Positions 5,326-6,684 of a stretch of 6,684 bases of DNA are shown one piece after another. Under the pieces are notes generated by a model. The model saw only the letters and a program-made list of their open reading frames with translations, searched no databases and was not told the DNA's origin. The stretch is from positions 1-6,684 of the forward strand of contig CATLGN010000089.1 of the NCBI GenBank assembly GCA_949935685.1. The letters run 5' to 3'. Origin of the DNA: an uncultured Lachnospiraceae bacterium (GTDB lineage: Bacteria; Bacillota; Clostridia; Lachnospirales; Lachnospiraceae). The position numbers and the translations under genes were made by a program. Position 1 is the first letter of the stretch; each line of letters opens with the position of its first letter.

Positions 5326-6285
5326 CTATACAACAAAACTTTCGGAATGGCAACCTCTTCTTTCATATTTATTACCCCGCTCCCGGGAAACCGCACCCCG
5401 AAGCGCAAGACGCATCAGTAAATCCGTCACCTCCGCAGACGTCATATTTTTTCCGCCTTCAAAAGCCCGTATTCTTTCGTACAATTCCTGTAATGCCAGC
5501 GGCCGGTCCCCCATACAGGTCAATACGATGCGCTCGCTGTCCGTGAAGGCGTCAGCAAACATCGCATCTGCGTTCTGCTGCCCGACGGCCCGCTCCTGCT
5601 GTGCGCACATCCTTCCGCTCCCATAAAGCGCTTCCAATATATCTTCCGGTCGTCTGACAATGCCCGCTCCCTGCGCAATCAGGCTGTTGCAGCCGCCGCT
5701 CAGCGCATCGGTCAGCCTCCCGGGCAGGGCAAAGACATCCCGGCCCTGTTCCAACGCAAAATCCACGGTTATCATTGTCCCGCTTCGCTCCTTTGCCTCA
5801 ATGACCAGGACGGCATCGGCGAGCCCGCTGATAATCCGGTTCCGCCTGGGAAAGTGTGACGATATGGGCGGTGTCCCCGCCGGATACTCCGACAAAATCC
5901 CGCCGCCCGCCGTCAGTTCCCTGTACAAATCCCGGTTTTCCTCCGGATAACAGATGTCCGTGCCGCATCCGAGTACGCCGAAGCTGCGTCCCCGTTTCAA
6001 AGCCGCCCGCTGTGCAATCCCGTCAATCCCCGCCGCCATACCGCTGATAATCTGTACGCCTGCCTGCGCCAGTTCCTCCGCAAACCACTCGGCCATTTCC
6101 CGTCCGTAAGAACTGCATCTTCTGGCGCCGATAATCGCAATCGAAGGCCTGTTCCCGTCCGGTAGTTCTCCCCTCACGTAAAGCACACGGGGCGCATTTC
6201 TGATATGGCTCAGCGCCTGCGGATAATTCGCATCCGCCTTTCGGACATGCCATTCTGTCTCCCGTTTCTGCGTATGTTCTCCCAT
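5326..6285 (-). CDS. dprA: DNA-processing protein DprA/Smf, form without the N-terminal helical domain
   Basis: DprA binds single-stranded DNA and loads RecA during natural transformation; it is also widespread in bacteria not known to be competent. The 319-residue product has the extended Rossmann core at about 12-225. Landmarks are YPQALSHIRNAPRVLYVRG (21-39), IIGARRCSSYG (51-61), SGMAAGIDGIAQRAAL (81-96), GCGTDICYPEEN (106-117), FPRRNRIISGLADAVLVIEA (145-164), SGTMITVDFALEQGRDVFALPG (168-189) and GGCNSLIAQGA (197-207). A C-terminal winged-helix (DML1-like) domain spans about 246-308. The SAM/helix-hairpin-helix domain usual at the N-terminus is absent: only about 20 residues precede the core, and a stop in the same frame at 6354-6352 forbids much extension. 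comM ends intact 10 nt upstream, so this is not a deletion across the junction. AAGGA, rather close to the ATG (4 nt), is the likely ribosome binding site. Confidence 0.96.
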   Translation of the reverse strand: MGEHTQKRETEWHVRKADANYPQALSHIRNAPRVLYVRGELPDGNRPSIAIIGARRCSSYGREMAEWFAEELAQAGVQIISGMAAGIDGIAQRAALKRGRSFGVLGCGTDICYPEENRDLYRELTAGGGILSEYPAGTPPISSHFPRRNRIISGLADAVLVIEAKERSGTMITVDFALEQGRDVFALPGRLTDALSGGCNSLIAQGAGIVRRPEDILEALYGSGRMCAQQERAVGQQNADAMFADAFTDSERIVLTCMGDRPLALQELYERIRAFEGGKNMTSAEVTDLLMRLALRGAVSRERGNKYERRGCHSESFVV

Positions 6286-6295
6286 ATCGTCCTTC

Positions 6296-6684
6296 TTATC
6301 CCTTTCTCTCCCAGTATGTACTGACAGCCGTCCGATAATACACCGCTTCGTTCACATGGCATAGATCAATCTGTGCGGCGCCTGCCAGATCCGCAATGGT
6401 GCGGGCTGTCCGCAGCACCTTATGGCAGACACGCATACTCATGGAAAACGCTTCCGCCGTCCGCCGAAACTGCCGCTGCATCTCCCGGTCCAGCACGCAA
6501 TAGGCTGCGATTTCTCCCGGATTCATGTCCCCGTTAAAGCGCAGCCCCGTCCCGAAACGCTTTTTCTGAATGTCTCTGGCCGCTGTGACACGTCTGCGTA
6601 TGGAAGCGCTGTCCTCTCTGCGCGTTTGTTCAAACAGTTTCCCGGTATCCGGTTTCTGTGTCTCCACACACAGATCAATCCGAT
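6296..6684 (-). CDS. comM: YifB/ComM family Mg-chelatase-like AAA+ ATPase, C-terminal part (runs off the window)
   Basis: ComM is a hexameric AAA+ helicase-like protein that promotes branch migration during integration of transforming DNA in some bacteria; YifB homologues are widespread in non-competent species too, where their role is less clear. Only the last 128 residues are visible. They open with RIDLCVE, matching the family's 'DRIDL-VE' at the end of the AAA+ core, followed by the C-terminal Mg-chelatase domain: SIRRRVTAARDIQKKRFGTG, FNGDMNPGEIAAYC, SMRVCHKVLRTARTIADLAG and the final HVNEAVYYR...YWERKG. The reading frame is open to the window edge, and a GTG at 6667 is an internal valine, not a start. 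The ATP-binding Walker motifs lie outside the window. The stop is 10 nt before dprA, a pairing common in Clostridia that suggests co-transcription. Confidence 0.94.
   Translation of the reverse strand, partial: RIDLCVETQKPDTGKLFEQTRREDSASIRRRVTAARDIQKKRFGTGLRFNGDMNPGEIAAYCVLDREMQRQFRRTAEAFSMSMRVCHKVLRTARTIADLAGAAQIDLCHVNEAVYYRTAVSTYWERKG

Noticed and set aside
5305..5332. Promoter-like TTGTAT and TATAAG with 17-nt spacing just before topA
   Set aside because: The -35 matches only 3 of 6, and the -10 overlaps the ribosome binding site, so a transcript would start after the SD and be poorly translated.
1..6684. An undescribed defence, mobile or biosynthetic system
   Set aside because: Every coding stretch belongs to a well-known housekeeping or flagellar family in conserved order. 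There are no transposase, integrase, CRISPR repeats or compositional islands.

Overview
This is an ordinary, well-conserved stretch of a flagellated Firmicutes chromosome. It most resembles Clostridia, probably Lachnospiraceae. The evidence is a clear CodY, the order comM-dprA-topA-codY-flgB-flgC-fliE-fliF, strong AGGAGG-type ribosome binding sites, and roughly balanced base composition with AT-rich intergenic regions. The family-level placement is an inference from gene order and protein style. All real genes are on the minus strand, so transcription runs from high to low coordinates.

Upstream block (6684 to 3198): the C-terminal end of comM (a YifB/Mg-chelatase-like AAA+ protein, cut by the window edge), then dprA 10 nt later, then topA 34 nt further on. 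These three look co-transcribed and concern DNA: ssDNA handling and recombination (ComM, DprA) and relaxation of negative supercoils (TopA). DprA lacks the usual N-terminal helical domain.

Middle (3226 to 2207): codY has its own sigma-A-like promoter, a very good ribosome binding site, and a rho-independent terminator after its stop. The AT-rich topA/codY junction carries a cluster of imperfect matches to the CodY box, suggesting autoregulation or a roadblock to read-through from topA.

Downstream block (2189 to 1): a second sigma-A-like promoter starts the flagellar basal-body operon flgB-flgC-fliE-fliF, which continues past the window edge. Its products are the proximal rod proteins, the rod/MS-ring adaptor and the MS ring. 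Two RNA hairpins lie in this mRNA: one places the flgB Shine-Dalgarno sequence in its loop, the other lies in the unusually long flgC-fliE gap. A weak CodY-box match sits inside the flgB promoter.

The genes link nutrient sensing (CodY with branched-chain amino acids and GTP) to motility by adjacency. In Bacillus subtilis the same neighbourhood (dprA-topA-trmFO-codV-clpQ-clpY-codY-flgB) exists with four extra genes, so this is a compact version. I found no mobile element, CRISPR, tRNA or rRNA, and no convincing undescribed system. The observations worth checking are regulatory sites and the short DprA. No gene-free stretch exceeds about 170 bases.
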